Shown here piece by piece: positions 34,976-44,071 of a DNA stretch of 64,000 nucleotides. How positions within the stretch are numbered: position 1 is the first letter of the stretch; every line of letters begins with the position of its first letter. The stretch lies in the NCBI RefSeq assembly GCF_023509015.1, contig NZ_CP094975.1:379501-443500 (forward strand), in the 5' to 3' direction. The notes below the pieces were generated by a model. That model saw only the letters and a list, made by a program, of their open reading frames with translations, did no database searches and was not told the origin of the DNA. The position numbers and the translations under genes were made by a program. The DNA comes from Pseudomonas abieticivorans (lineage in GTDB: Bacteria; Pseudomonadota; Gammaproteobacteria; Pseudomonadales; Pseudomonadaceae).

Positions 34976-35296
34976 TCAGGGGAGCAACGATAGCCGCGCC
35001 CTTCTGGCCGGATGCATCACACTGGAGTAGGCGGACATGGCAGAGGCCCAGGTCATGACCAGCGCCCCGATGAGGATACTTGCCTTCTGCCCCCGCAAGA
35101 CGCCCAAGTCTTCAGGCACGGAAAGGTAAGTCAGCGTACCCAGCGAAATGGCCGCCACGACACTGGAGCAGGACATCGCAATGATCACCGCATGGGTCAG
35201 GTCCGGCTTGCACCGATAAAGCATGGAACGCACCAAATAGAGGACGATGAAAAACAGGCTGGAACCTATGGACCAACTGATTTGATCAAAGGGCAT
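34976..35296 (-). CDS. Unknown membrane protein, 106 aa
   Basis: Three likely membrane segments are visible (SLFFIVLYLVRSMLY; AVIIAMSCSSVVAAISLGTL; ASILIGALVMTWASAMSA). No family recognised. It follows a second small membrane-protein gene by 15 bases on the same strand. Confidence 0.65.
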   Translation of the reverse strand: MPFDQISWSIGSSLFFIVLYLVRSMLYRCKPDLTHAVIIAMSCSSVVAAISLGTLTYLSVPEDLGVLRGQKASILIGALVMTWASAMSAYSSVMHPARRARLSLLP

Positions 35297-35311
35297 GCGT
35301 ACGCTCGCCGC

Positions 35312-35500
35312 TCAGGATGGGCGGGAAACGATGAGACCGAACATGGCCCCAAGCACTGCGCCGACCACGGCACTACCCAGGCTGGGGCACAGCATATTGG
35401 CCATCGACGCACAGCCTGCCGTGGTCGCAATCACAGTGATGTCCATGAACCGACGGGGGATGAGATACGACTTGTTACGACGCGGCTCCCTGCTGAACAT
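35312..35500 (-). CDS. Unknown small membrane protein, 62 aa
   Basis: The ATG at 35500 follows GGAGGAG. Basic N-terminus MFSREPRRNKSYLIPRRF is followed by two Gly/Ala-rich hydrophobic stretches (DITVIATTAGCASMANML and GSAVVGAVLGAMFGLIV). Probable two-gene operon with 34976-35296. Confidence 0.65.
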   Translation of the reverse strand: MFSREPRRNKSYLIPRRFMDITVIATTAGCASMANMLCPSLGSAVVGAVLGAMFGLIVSRPS

Positions 35501-35687
35501 GACACTCCTCCTGCACCCTGTTTGCTCGACTTGAATCATCCGTGACCGCACGGCAATAGCCGTCGCTTGCCAGAAAGTATCAGTGGCAACACCGACATAA
35601 ACAACCCAGCGGCAAAAAATCAGAAAAGACCTACAAAACCGGTTTGACCCCACCCCCAATTCGGCCAACACTTTTTTCGCGCGCAAC

Positions 35688-35718
35688 AAAAAAGGCGACC
35701 CTTTCGGATCGCCTTTTT
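35688..35718 (-). terminator. Terminator of tRNA-Val
   Basis: The stem GGCGACC/GGATCGCC region around a CTTTC loop is flanked by A and T runs. On the minus strand it ends in six T, 29 bases after the tRNA. Confidence 0.85.
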
Positions 35719-35746
35719 CACACCGCCCAGCAGAGCGGATTTTGTT

Positions 35747-35822
35747 TGGTAGGCGCGATTGGACTCGAACCAACGACCCCCACCATGTCAAGGTGGTGCT
35801 CTAACCAACTGAGCTACGTGCC
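35747..35822 (-). tRNA. tRNA-Val (anticodon GAC)
   Basis: A complete 76-base cloverleaf: GGCACGT acceptor, anticodon stem CCACC/GGTGG with loop TTGACAT (anticodon GAC), T loop TTCGAGT, encoded CCA. Confidence 0.96.
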
Positions 35823-36006
35823 TGCTGTGAGGCGGCATTCTACGGAATTACGCCATGCTGTCAATCAATTTTTTTAGCTAACCCCCTGAATAAGCGCAAT
35901 TTTTAGTAAAAAGCGCACGACAGATTTTTCATCCGACGCTGGCAGGGCCATTTGATCTCAGGTAGCATCCGCCCATACGTTAAAAATATTAAACAGAGGT
36001 TTCAGG

Positions 36007-37290
36007 ATGGCGAACACTCCCTACCCACAGTCTTATTACGCGGCGTCTGCCAATGCAGCGCCGGTCCGCCCTGCCCTGCAAGGCGAAGTCCAGACTGATG
36101 TGTGCGTGATCGGCGCCGGCTACACGGGCCTTTCCAGTGCCCTATTCCTGTTGGAAAACGGCTTCTCGGTGACCGTGCTCGAAGCCGCCAAGGTCGGTTT
36201 CGGTGCCTCGGGCCGCAACGGCGGCCAGATCGTCAACAGTTACAGCCGCGACATCGACGTGATCGAACGCACCGTTGGCCCCAAGCAAGCGCAATTGCTG
36301 GGCCAGATGGCTTTCGAGGGCGGCCGCATCATCCGCGAGCGCGTGGCCAAGTACAACATCCAGTGCGACCTGAAGGACGGCGGCGTGTTCGCTGCGCTGA
36401 CGGCCAAGCAGATGGGCCACCTGGAATCGCAAAAGCGCCTGTGGGAGCGCTTTGGCCACACCCAGCTGGAACTGCTGGACCAACGCCGCATTCGTGAAGT
36501 GGTGGCGTGCGACCAGTACATCGGCGGCATGCTGGACATGAGCGGCGGCCACATCCACCCGCTGAACCTGGCCTTGGGTGAAGCCGCGGCGGTCGAGTCG
36601 CTGGGTGGCACGATCTACGAGCAGTCCCCGGCCATCCGCATCGAGCGCGGCGCCAACCCCGTGGTGCACACCCCACAGGGCAAGGTACGCGCCAAGTTCA
36701 TCATCGTCGCGGGCAACGCCTACCTGGGCAACCTGGTGCCGGAGCTTGCGGCCAAATCCATGCCGTGCGGCACCCAGGTGATTACCACCGAGCCTTTGAG
36801 CGACGAGTTGGCGCGCACCCTGCTGCCCCAGGACTACTGCGTAGAGGACTGCAACTACCTGCTGGACTACTACCGCCTGACTAGCGACAAACGCCTGATC
36901 TTCGGCGGCGGCGTGGTGTATGGCGCGCGTGACCCGGCCAACATCGAGGCGATCATCCGCCCGAAAATGATCAAAGCCTTCCCCCAACTCAAGGACGTGA
37001 AGATCGACTACGCCTGGACGGGCAATTTCCTGCTCACCCTGTCGCGATTGCCGCAGGTGGGTCGCTTGGGCGACAACATCTACTATTCGCAAGGCTGCAG
37101 CGGCCACGGCGTGACCTATACCCATTTGGCAGGCAAGGTATTGGCCGAAGCCCTGCGCGGCCAGGCCGAGCGCTTCGATGCATTCGCCGGGCTGCCGCAC
37201 TACCCGTTCCCCGGTGGCCGTTTGCTGGGCACGCCACTGACCGCGCTGGGTGCCTGGTACTACAGCCTGCGCGACAAGCTGGGCTTCTAA
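36007..37290 (+). CDS. FAD-dependent gamma-glutamylputrescine oxidase-like protein
   Basis: The 427-residue DAO-family enzyme has the FAD motif (VCVIGAGYTGLSSALFL), SGRNGGQIVNSY and a C-terminal GCSGHGVTYTHLAGKV. The layout matches PuuB/PauB, which oxidise gamma-glutamylated putrescine in polyamine catabolism, releasing aldehyde and H2O2. No glutamyl-ligase gene is adjacent; agmatinase and a polyamine-binding protein are 15 kb away. Exact substrate is inferred. It is monocistronic with a strong terminator. Confidence 0.85.
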   Translation: MANTPYPQSYYAASANAAPVRPALQGEVQTDVCVIGAGYTGLSSALFLLENGFSVTVLEAAKVGFGASGRNGGQIVNSYSRDIDVIERTVGPKQAQLLGQMAFEGGRIIRERVAKYNIQCDLKDGGVFAALTAKQMGHLESQKRLWERFGHTQLELLDQRRIREVVACDQYIGGMLDMSGGHIHPLNLALGEAAAVESLGGTIYEQSPAIRIERGANPVVHTPQGKVRAKFIIVAGNAYLGNLVPELAAKSMPCGTQVITTEPLSDELARTLLPQDYCVEDCNYLLDYYRLTSDKRLIFGGGVVYGARDPANIEAIIRPKMIKAFPQLKDVKIDYAWTGNFLLTLSRLPQVGRLGDNIYYSQGCSGHGVTYTHLAGKVLAEALRGQAERFDAFAGLPHYPFPGGRLLGTPLTALGAWYYSLRDKLGF

Positions 37291-37304
37291 AACGCAACCG
37301 GCAT

Positions 37305-37337
37305 AAAAAACGGCACCTCATGGGGTGCCGTTTTTTT
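37305..37337 (+). terminator. Bidirectional terminator
   Basis: AAAAAACGGCACC and GGGTGCCGTTTTTTT form a long stem with a short loop between convergent genes. It works for the oxidase and, reversed, for the C39-like gene. Confidence 0.93.
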
Positions 37338-38040
37338 AAGGCCCGACGGCTTTCACCGCCCTGGCAGCGGCCTGTTCCTGACCGGCCTGGGCCAGTTCAT
37401 GGGCTGCAGCCAGCCAACGTTGACGATCTACCTGGGCAGGCAGGCGGGTGGGCGGTTGAACCAGCACGGCGTAGCTGCCGCTGCCTTTCCACGCCGACTC
37501 AAAGCTTGAGAACGACATGACCTTGCGCCGCTCGTTACCCGAACGCAGCAGCACGCGTTGCTTGTAGCGGTCATAACCTACCAGCACGGCGTAACGGGGT
37601 TCGGTCCAGACCGTGCCGTCGGCATATCGCACCAGCACCGGATTGCCCGCCGCCACCTGGGCAAACAATGCCGGCAAGCTGGCGTCCAAGGGGTAGACGA
37701 CCAACCCGAATTCACGGGCCGCATTTTGCACCGAGGCCTGTAGCTTTTCACCCTCTTGCGGCAGGCGCATCGATTTTTCGATCAAGCCTGGGGTGATGGG
37801 CACGCCTTGGGCAGTCATCAGCCCTGCCAGGGCCAAGGAGCTACCGCTATTATCTTCACCGCGGAAAAACGGCACGCTGCCCAGCTCAACGCGATCGGCC
37901 AGGCCGGGTATCGGCGGCCCGGGCCTGGAGGTGCCACAACCTGCGAGCAACAGTGCGACGGCCGTCGCGGCCAGCCAGCGCTTGGGGGGTAGGAATGAGG
38001 CGAGTCCCTGCAACATTTCAACGCTCTTGTCAGTGCCCAT
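37336..38040 (-). CDS. C39-like lipoprotein lacking catalytic residues
   Basis: The 234-residue product has a lipobox (ALLLAGC) and the layout of PA2778-type C39 cysteine peptidases: VPFF, a first helix, ITPGLIEKSMRLPQEG, VLVRYADGTVWTEPRYAVLV, GYD. In active members the helix begins QCGPAAL and the second site is a His before AVLVGYD. Here these read NSGSSLAL and PRYAV, so the Cys and His are both gone. It may be a binding or scaffold protein. Start at 38040 or at a second ATG (38016). A terminator is shared at its 3' end. Confidence 0.72.
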   Translation of the reverse strand: MGTDKSVEMLQGLASFLPPKRWLAATAVALLLAGCGTSRPGPPIPGLADRVELGSVPFFRGEDNSGSSLALAGLMTAQGVPITPGLIEKSMRLPQEGEKLQASVQNAAREFGLVVYPLDASLPALFAQVAAGNPVLVRYADGTVWTEPRYAVLVGYDRYKQRVLLRSGNERRKVMSFSSFESAWKGSGSYAVLVQPPTRLPAQVDRQRWLAAAHELAQAGQEQAAARAVKAVGP

Positions 38041-38219
38041 GGGCCTAGCCCTGAATCATAGGCGGCCCCTGGCACGGGGTATAGCGATTATGTGCAGTTT
38101 CATCTATGCGATAGAGCCAAACAGCCCAAGGCTCGCGACCTTTGGTCAATAGCTTGAAACACTGAGGGGACTAGACTGTCAGGTGTAACAAGGCAGTTAT
38201 TGGATTTCGAGGAGGCTAT

Positions 38220-38402
38220 ATGAGCCTGACCCTAACCATTTTCATGTTGATCGGCGCCTGGTTGCTGGTAGCGGCCGCGATGCTGTGGGGCGTGCTGCGC
38301 ATTTCGCGGCGCCATCAGCCAAGGGCTACAACACCCCGCCCTGTAGGAGCGGATTCTTCCGCGAAACGCCCGCCACGGTATATCCGAAAAACCGCGGCGT
38401 GA
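38220..38402 (+). CDS. Small single-pass membrane protein with REP-encoded tail
   Basis: GAGGAGG precedes the ATG. The 60-residue product has one membrane helix (LTIFMLIGAWLLVAAAMLWG) and a basic cytoplasmic tail. Codons for RPVGADSSAKR derive from a REP sequence at 38342-38365, so the original C-terminus was probably replaced. Function unknown. Confidence 0.65.
   Translation: MSLTLTIFMLIGAWLLVAAAMLWGVLRISRRHQPRATTPRPVGADSSAKRPPRYIRKTAA
38342..38365 (+). repeat. REP sequence
   Basis: TGTAGGAGCGG then ATTCTT then CCGCGAA: one arm of the Pseudomonas REP family seen also at 43471, 51601-51893 and 60086. Confidence 0.85.
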
Positions 38403-38414
38403 CGTTGGCGCCGT

Positions 38415-39188
38415 TCAGCAGTGTTTGAAATTCGCCTCGCGCTTGGCGATGAAAGCCGCCATCCCCTCTTTCTGATCCTGCGTGGCAAACGCCGAATGGA
38501 ACACCCGGCGCTCGAAACGCACGCCCTCGCTCAAGCTGACCTCGAAAGCGCGGTTCACGCTTTCCTTGACCATCATCGCCACCGGCAATGACTTGGCAGC
38601 GATCTGCGCGGCGACATTCATCGCATCTTCCAGCAACTGCGCCTGGGGCACGATGCGCGCGACGATACCGGCACGCTCGGCTTCCACCGCGTCCATCAAG
38701 CGCCCGGTGAGGCACAGTTCCATGGCCTTGGCCTTGCCCACCGCGCGGGTCAGGCGCTGGGTGCCGCCCATGCCCGGCAACACGCCCAGCTTGATTTCCG
38801 GCTGGCCGAACTTGGCGTTGTCGGCCGCCAGGATAAAGTCGCACATCAAGGCCAGCTCGCAGCCCCCGCCCAAGGCAAACCCGGATACCGCCGCGATCAA
38901 AGGCTTGCGCCGGTTGGCGATGCGATCGCTTTCGCTGAACAGGTCATCCAGATAGATTTGCGGGTAGGTCAGCTCGGCCATTTCCTTGATGTCGGCACCG
39001 GCGGCGAAGGCCTTAGTGGAGCCGGTGAGCACAATACAGCCAATGCCGTGGTCCGCTTCAAAGCCGTCCAGCGCCTGGTTCAACTCAGCGATCAACTGGG
39101 CGTTGAGGGCGTTCAACGCTTCGGGCCGGTTGAGGGTGATCAGGCCGACGCGGCCCCGGGTTTCCAGCAGCAAGGTGTGATACGGCAT
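38415..39188 (-). CDS. Enoyl-CoA hydratase
   Basis: The 257-residue crotonase has the oxyanion-hole motifs ([13 protein letters not shown] and [13 protein letters not shown]) and catalytic Glu region ([16 protein letters not shown]). It hydrates 2-enoyl-CoA. It is the last gene of a minus-strand cluster with acyl-CoA dehydrogenase, thiolase and SDR, an order like P. putida PP_2214-PP_2217 (fadB2x-fadAx-PP_2216-fadB1x). Confidence 0.92.
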   Translation of the reverse strand: MPYHTLLLETRGRVGLITLNRPEALNALNAQLIAELNQALDGFEADHGIGCIVLTGSTKAFAAGADIKEMAELTYPQIYLDDLFSESDRIANRRKPLIAAVSGFALGGGCELALMCDFILAADNAKFGQPEIKLGVLPGMGGTQRLTRAVGKAKAMELCLTGRLMDAVEAERAGIVARIVPQAQLLEDAMNVAAQIAAKSLPVAMMVKESVNRAFEVSLSEGVRFERRVFHSAFATQDQKEGMAAFIAKREANFKHC

Positions 39189-39205
39189 CGATTGATTCTC
39201 CTTTC

Positions 39206-40333
39206 TTATAAATTGCGCGCGATGACTAGCCGCTGGATGTCGCTGGTGCCTTCGTAGATCTGGCAGATACGCACGTCGCGGTAAATTCGCTCCAGCGGAA
39301 AGTCATTGAGGTAACCATAACCGCCCAACGTCTGCAACGCGTCCGAGCAGGCCTTCTCGGCCATTTCCGAGGCGAACAGCTTGGCCATCGACGCCTCCAC
39401 CAAGGCCGGTTGGCCGGCGTCGCGCAAGCTGGCGGCGTGGTAGACCATCTGCCGCGCCACGGCGATCTGGGTGGCCATGTCGGCCAAGCGAAACGCCACG
39501 GCCTGATGCTCGATCAGGGGCTTGCCAAAGCTTTGCCGTTCACGGGCGTAATCGCGCGCCACCTCGAACGCCGCCCGGGCCATGCCCACCGCCTGGGCGG
39601 CAATGCCGATGCGCCCGCCTTCAAGGTTGGCCAAGGCGATCTTGTAGCCCTCGCCCTCGGCGCCCAGCAGGTTGGCCGCCGGAATGCGCAGGTTGTCGAA
39701 CACCAACTGGCAGGTATCGGAGGCATGCAAACCGAGCTTGTGTTCCACCCGCACCACTTGGTACCCCGGCGCATCGGTAGGCACCAGGAAAGCACTGATG
39801 CCGCGCTTGCCGGCGGCCGGGTCAGTGACCGCGAACACGATCACCACGCCGGCGTTCTTGCCCGAGGTGATGAACTGCTTGCTGCCATTGATCACCCACT
39901 CGTCGCCGTCGCGGCGCGCGCGGGTTTTCAGGTTGCTGGCATCGGACCCGGCCTGCGCTTCGGTCAAGGCAAAGGCGCCGAGCATGCGGCCGCTGGCCAA
40001 CGGCTCCAGGTACTGGGCTTTTTGCGCCTCGGTGCCGAAGTTGAGGATGGGCACGCAGCCCACCGAGTTGTGCACGCTCATGATGGTGGAGCAGGCGCCG
40101 TCACCGGCCGCAATCTCTTCCAGGGCCATGGCGTAGGCCAGGTAACCGGTGTCGCAACCGCCCCACTGCTCGGGCACCAACATGCCGAAAAAGCCCAGGT
40201 CGGCCATCTGCGCCAACGCCTCGCGGGGGAAGGTATGCTCACGGTCCCAGTCGGCGGCAAACGGGCGCAGGCGCTCTTGGGCAAATTGTCGGGCGGCGTC
40301 GCTGATCTGGCGTTGCTCTTGGTTAGCTAACAT
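39206..40333 (-). CDS. Acyl-CoA dehydrogenase
   Basis: The 375-residue flavoenzyme has the ACAD signatures ([19 protein letters not shown] and [20 protein letters not shown]) and the catalytic Glu in [10 protein letters not shown]. It introduces the alpha-beta double bond. Context with an HSD10-like SDR suggests short or 2-methyl-branched substrates, such as the isoleucine-derived 2-methylbutyryl-CoA; this is inference. Confidence 0.92.
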   Translation of the reverse strand: MLANQEQRQISDAARQFAQERLRPFAADWDREHTFPREALAQMADLGFFGMLVPEQWGGCDTGYLAYAMALEEIAAGDGACSTIMSVHNSVGCVPILNFGTEAQKAQYLEPLASGRMLGAFALTEAQAGSDASNLKTRARRDGDEWVINGSKQFITSGKNAGVVIVFAVTDPAAGKRGISAFLVPTDAPGYQVVRVEHKLGLHASDTCQLVFDNLRIPAANLLGAEGEGYKIALANLEGGRIGIAAQAVGMARAAFEVARDYARERQSFGKPLIEHQAVAFRLADMATQIAVARQMVYHAASLRDAGQPALVEASMAKLFASEMAEKACSDALQTLGGYGYLNDFPLERIYRDVRICQIYEGTSDIQRLVIARNL

Positions 40334-40342
40334 GGGCGCTCC

Positions 40343-41527
40343 TTAATACAGGCATTCGACGGCGATGGCCGTGGCTTCACCGCCGCCGATACAAATGGCG
40401 GCAATACCGCGACGCTTGCCCTGTTGGCGCAAGGCCGACAGCAACGTGACCAGAATTCGTGCCCCGGAGGCACCGATGGGATGGCCCAGGGCACAGGCAC
40501 CGCCGTGAATGTTGACCTTGTGGTGGGGCAGTTCAAGGCGCGCCATGGTCACCAGGGTCACCACCGCGAAGGCCTCGTTGATCTCGAACAGGTCGACCTG
40601 GTCGAGCGTCCAGCCAGTGCGTTTGACCAGCTTTTCGATGGCGCCCACCGGTGCCACCGGAAACAGCCCCGGGGTGTCGGCAAAGGCTGCATGCCCGTGG
40701 ATCACCGCCAGGGGTTTGAGACCCCGCGCCTCTGCGTGGGAGCGGCGCATCAAGACCAGGGCCGCGGCACCGTCGGAGATGGAACTGGAGTTGGCCGCCG
40801 TGACCGTGCCGCCCTGGCGAAACGCCGGCTTAAGCGTGGGGATCTTGTCTAGCTGGGCCTTGGGCGGTTGTTCGTCGTCGCTGATCAGGCATTGGGTTTT
40901 ACCCAACGTCACGCTGACCGGCACGATCTCGGCCGCAAAGGCGCCGCTCGTGATCGCTTGCTGGGCACGGGTCAGGGAAGCAATGGCGAATGCATCCTGT
41001 TGCTCGCGGCTAAAACCGTTGGCCTGGGCGCAGTCTTCGGCATAGGTGCCCATCAATCGGCCTGGCTCGTAGGCATCTTCCAGGCCATCGAGGAACATGT
41101 GGTCGAGCACCCGGCCATGGCCCATGCGGTAGCCACCGCGGGCCTTGTCCAGCAGATAGGGGGCATTGGACATGCTTTCCATGCCGCCGGCCAGCACCAC
41201 CTCGGCGCTGCCGGCCGCCAGCAGGTCGTGGGCCATGATCACCGCCTGCATGCCCGAACCGCACATCTTGTTCAGGGTGGTGCAGGTGGTTGCCTTGTTC
41301 AGCCCGCCACCCAGCGCTGCTTGCCGGGCGGGTGCCTGGCCCAGCCCTGCGGGCAGCACGCAACCGAACAGCACTTGCTCGACGGCATCGGCGCTGATGC
41401 CGGCGCGCTCTACGGCCGCGCGGATCACGTTGGCGCCCAGCTGCGGCGCTGTCAAGCTGCTCAGGTCACCCTGCAGGCCGCCCATGGGCGTGCGCACGGC
41501 GCTGACAATGACAATAGGGTCGTTCAT
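40343..41527 (-). CDS. Acetyl-CoA acyltransferase (thiolase)
   Basis: The 394-residue thiolase has all active-site elements: Cys in LNKMCGSGMQAV, the NEAFA motif (LFEINEAFAV), GGACALGHPIGASGARI and CIGGGEATAI. It cleaves 3-ketoacyl-CoA with CoA. Nine bases separate it from the next gene. Confidence 0.93.
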   Translation of the reverse strand: MNDPIVIVSAVRTPMGGLQGDLSSLTAPQLGANVIRAAVERAGISADAVEQVLFGCVLPAGLGQAPARQAALGGGLNKATTCTTLNKMCGSGMQAVIMAHDLLAAGSAEVVLAGGMESMSNAPYLLDKARGGYRMGHGRVLDHMFLDGLEDAYEPGRLMGTYAEDCAQANGFSREQQDAFAIASLTRAQQAITSGAFAAEIVPVSVTLGKTQCLISDDEQPPKAQLDKIPTLKPAFRQGGTVTAANSSSISDGAAALVLMRRSHAEARGLKPLAVIHGHAAFADTPGLFPVAPVGAIEKLVKRTGWTLDQVDLFEINEAFAVVTLVTMARLELPHHKVNIHGGACALGHPIGASGARILVTLLSALRQQGKRRGIAAICIGGGEATAIAVECLY

Positions 41528-41541
41528 GCGGTGTCCCTCAC

Positions 41542-42306
41542 TTATTTGGCCGCCATGCGCAGGGCGCCGTCCAGGCGGATCACTTCGCCATTGAGCATGC
41601 TGTTCTCGATGATGTGCTGGGCCAGCGCGGCATACTCCAAAGGCTTGCCCAACCGGGGTGGGAACGGCACGCCGGCCGCGAGGCTGGCGCGCACCTCGTC
41701 GGTCATGCCGGCCATCATCGGCGTTTCGAAAATGCCGGGCGCGATGGTCATCACCCGGATGCCAAAGCGCGCCAACTCCCGCGCGGCTGGCAAGGTCAGG
41801 CTGACAATGGCGCCCTTGGACGCCGCATAGGCAGCCTGGCCGATTTGCCCATCGTAGGCGGCCACCGAGGCAGTGTTGATGATCACCCCGCGCTCACCGT
41901 CCTCGTTCGGCGCACTCTGGGCGATGGCCGCGGCGGCCAGGCGCATCAGGTTGAAGCTGCCGATCAGGTTGACGTCGATGATGCGGCTGAAGCTCTCCAG
42001 CGCATGAGGGCCGGTTTTGCCGAGGATTTTTTCGCCGCTGACGATGCCGGCGCAATTGATCAGCCCATTGAGCTGGCCGAATGCCGCAAGGGTTGCGTCC
42101 ACGGCGGCTTGGGCAGCATCGGCCTGGGTGATATCGGCGACCACATGCCGGGCGTTGCCACCCAACGCCTGCGCCTTTTCGGCCACGGCGGCATTGAGGT
42201 CGACCAACATGACCCGGGCACCCGCCGCCACCAACCGTTGTGCAGTCGCCGCACCCAGACCGGATGCGCCGCCACTGACCATGAATACGTTGTTATTGAT
42301 TTGCAT
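41542..42306 (-). CDS. SDR 3-hydroxyacyl-CoA dehydrogenase (HSD10-like)
   Basis: The start [20 protein letters not shown] (42306) has GGAG six bases upstream; an ATG two codons earlier overlaps that GGAG. The 254-residue SDR has the NAD motif GGASGLG, the NCAGI motif and YAASK. It resembles type II 3-hydroxyacyl-CoA dehydrogenases that act on 3-hydroxy-2-methylbutyryl-CoA. First enzyme gene of the cluster. Confidence 0.9.
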   Translation of the reverse strand: MQINNNVFMVSGGASGLGAATAQRLVAAGARVMLVDLNAAVAEKAQALGGNARHVVADITQADAAQAAVDATLAAFGQLNGLINCAGIVSGEKILGKTGPHALESFSRIIDVNLIGSFNLMRLAAAAIAQSAPNEDGERGVIINTASVAAYDGQIGQAAYAASKGAIVSLTLPAARELARFGIRVMTIAPGIFETPMMAGMTDEVRASLAAGVPFPPRLGKPLEYAALAQHIIENSMLNGEVIRLDGALRMAAK

Positions 42307-42377
42307 GGACATCTCCGCGACTCAAGCATTGCCCCAATAGTCGCGCCGCAAGCGGTGGCCCACAATGGCCAAAGCTG

Positions 42378-43412
42378 TCAATCGAACTGACGGATTTGAC
42401 CAGTGCCGTCCAGGATCATGCCGCGATAGTGCCCGGGGCTGGCGCCGGTCCATTTGCGGAAGGCCTTGTAGAACGAGCTGGCATCGGCAAACCCCAAGTG
42501 CTCGGCGATATCACTGAAGGGCCTTTCGCCCTCGGCCAGCCACTGGATCGCCAGCTCCTTGCGCACGCTGTCCTTGAGCCCCTGCCAGGTGTGGCCCTCC
42601 TCGCCCAGCCGGCGCCGCAGGGTGGACGCAGACATGCACAGGTCCTGGGCCAGGCGCGCCGCCTCCGGCCAGGTGTCGGGGGGCAACTGGCGAAGTTGTT
42701 GGCTAATACGCCGGCCCAGGCTGTCCGGGTCGCGGTACTTGACCAGGATATTGCCCGGCGCACGGTTCAGGAAACGCTGCAGCTGCGCCTCGGTGCGGCG
42801 CACGGGTTGCTCAAGGCCCTCGGCGGAAAAAATGATGCGGGTGCGTGGCCGCTCGAAGCGCAGGTTGTGGGAAAACATCACCCGATAATCGTCGGTGAAC
42901 GCCGGTTCCGAGCAGCGCAGTTCCACCGCCAAAATTGGCATGCGCCGCCCGGCCAGCCAGCACAGCACGCCGTGCACGATCATCCAATACGTGAAGTAGG
43001 TGAAGGCCCGGCGCGGCTGCGGGTCGCGCTCGCTCAGCACGATTTCGGCCAGGCCTTGTTGCTGTGAAAATTCTGCGGCCAAGCCCTCAAGCATCAACGA
43101 CAAAAAACCCAGCCCCGATGCAATCGCCCCGGCAACCGTGGGCTGGGCCATGGACGAGCGACACAGGAATGCCAGGCTGCCGCTGCGCAGGCGACGCGGG
43201 TCCATGCCGAAAAATTCGTCATCTTGCAGCAGCGCCAGGCGCCGCCACAGGCGGGCGTAGGCCAGGGCGGGGATGCGGCCCTCTGGCTGCTCCAGCAACG
43301 TGGGGGCGATTCCGACGCTGGCCAACAGGTGCAGGGTCTGGCCATCGGTCAGACCGCTTTGCAACAGGGCCTCGCGCAGCAGTGGGACGGCGATGGTGTC
43401 CTTTTGAAGCAT
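42378..43412 (-). CDS. AraC-family regulator
   Basis: The start MLQKDTIAVPLL (43412) is preferred to an upstream extension rich in atypical residues. The 344-residue protein has an N-terminal arabinose-binding-like domain of the OruR/ArgR type and a C-terminal double HTH (SMSASTLRRRLGEEGHTWQG ... IAEHLGFADASSFYKAFRKW). It sits just upstream of the acyl-CoA genes on the same strand and probably activates them. Confidence 0.9.
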   Translation of the reverse strand: MLQKDTIAVPLLREALLQSGLTDGQTLHLLASVGIAPTLLEQPEGRIPALAYARLWRRLALLQDDEFFGMDPRRLRSGSLAFLCRSSMAQPTVAGAIASGLGFLSLMLEGLAAEFSQQQGLAEIVLSERDPQPRRAFTYFTYWMIVHGVLCWLAGRRMPILAVELRCSEPAFTDDYRVMFSHNLRFERPRTRIIFSAEGLEQPVRRTEAQLQRFLNRAPGNILVKYRDPDSLGRRISQQLRQLPPDTWPEAARLAQDLCMSASTLRRRLGEEGHTWQGLKDSVRKELAIQWLAEGERPFSDIAEHLGFADASSFYKAFRKWTGASPGHYRGMILDGTGQIRQFD

Positions 43413-43470
43413 GGGTGGGCTCTTGGGGTTATTTGAGGTGAGTGTACGGCGATCTATTTGCGGCGTCAGG

Positions 43471-43495
43471 TTCGCGGATGTATCCGCCCCTACAG
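43471..43495 (-). repeat. Single REP sequence
   Basis: TTCGCGGATG then TATCCGCCCCTACAG: a diverged lone REP between divergent genes. Confidence 0.75.
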
Positions 43496-43612
43496 AAAAC
43501 CTGGACAGCGCCCCTGACGAAGGACACCTGACACAAATGTCAGCCACCGATCAGTTGACTGTCAGCCGCCACGGGTTATGGTTGAAGATTACGAACGCCC
43601 GAGACGCCGCCC

Positions 43613-44053
43613 ATGAAATTCGCCCGCCCCGCCCTGCTCGCCAGCCTGCTGATAAGCTCCCTGGCCCAGGCCGCCGACCTGTTGCCGATCGACGTGTACC
43701 GCGACCCCAATTGCGGGTGCTGCACCAACTGGATCAAGCACCTGGAGGCCAACGGCTTCAAGGTGACCGACCATGTGGAGCCGAACATGAGCGCGGTCAA
43801 GCAGCGCCTGGGCGTGGAGCCCAAATTGGCGTCGTGCCACACTGCCGTGATCAACGGCAAGTTCGTCGAAGGCCATGTGCCGGCCGAGCAGATCAAGGCC
43901 CTGGCCCAGCGCAGCGACCTGCGCGGGCTGGCCGTGCCGGGCATGCCGATGGGGTCGCCCGGCATGGAAATGGGTGATCGCAAAGACACTTATCAAGTCA
44001 TCGGCGTGAACCAGCAGGGCGCCGAAGAGGTCATTGCTCAGTACCCGAATTAA
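43613..44053 (+). CDS. DUF411 metal-binding exported protein
   Basis: The 146-residue product has a signal peptide (ARPALLASLLISSLAQA) and the DUF411 core with a thioredoxin-like VYRDPNCGCCTNWIKHLEAN and SCHTAVINGKFVEGHVPAEQ. Such proteins often accompany copper-resistance genes, but none lie here. A Met/Gly-rich tail (VPGMPMGSPGMEMG) could bind Cu(I). Eighteen bases separate it from the hydrolase. Confidence 0.88.
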   Translation: MKFARPALLASLLISSLAQAADLLPIDVYRDPNCGCCTNWIKHLEANGFKVTDHVEPNMSAVKQRLGVEPKLASCHTAVINGKFVEGHVPAEQIKALAQRSDLRGLAVPGMPMGSPGMEMGDRKDTYQVIGVNQQGAEEVIAQYPN

Positions 44054-44071
44054 TCACACAAGGTCGCTCCC

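Noticed and set aside
36142..37200. A 352-codon open frame opposite the polyamine oxidase-like gene
   Set aside because: Shadow frame; the plus-strand protein has intact FAD motifs.
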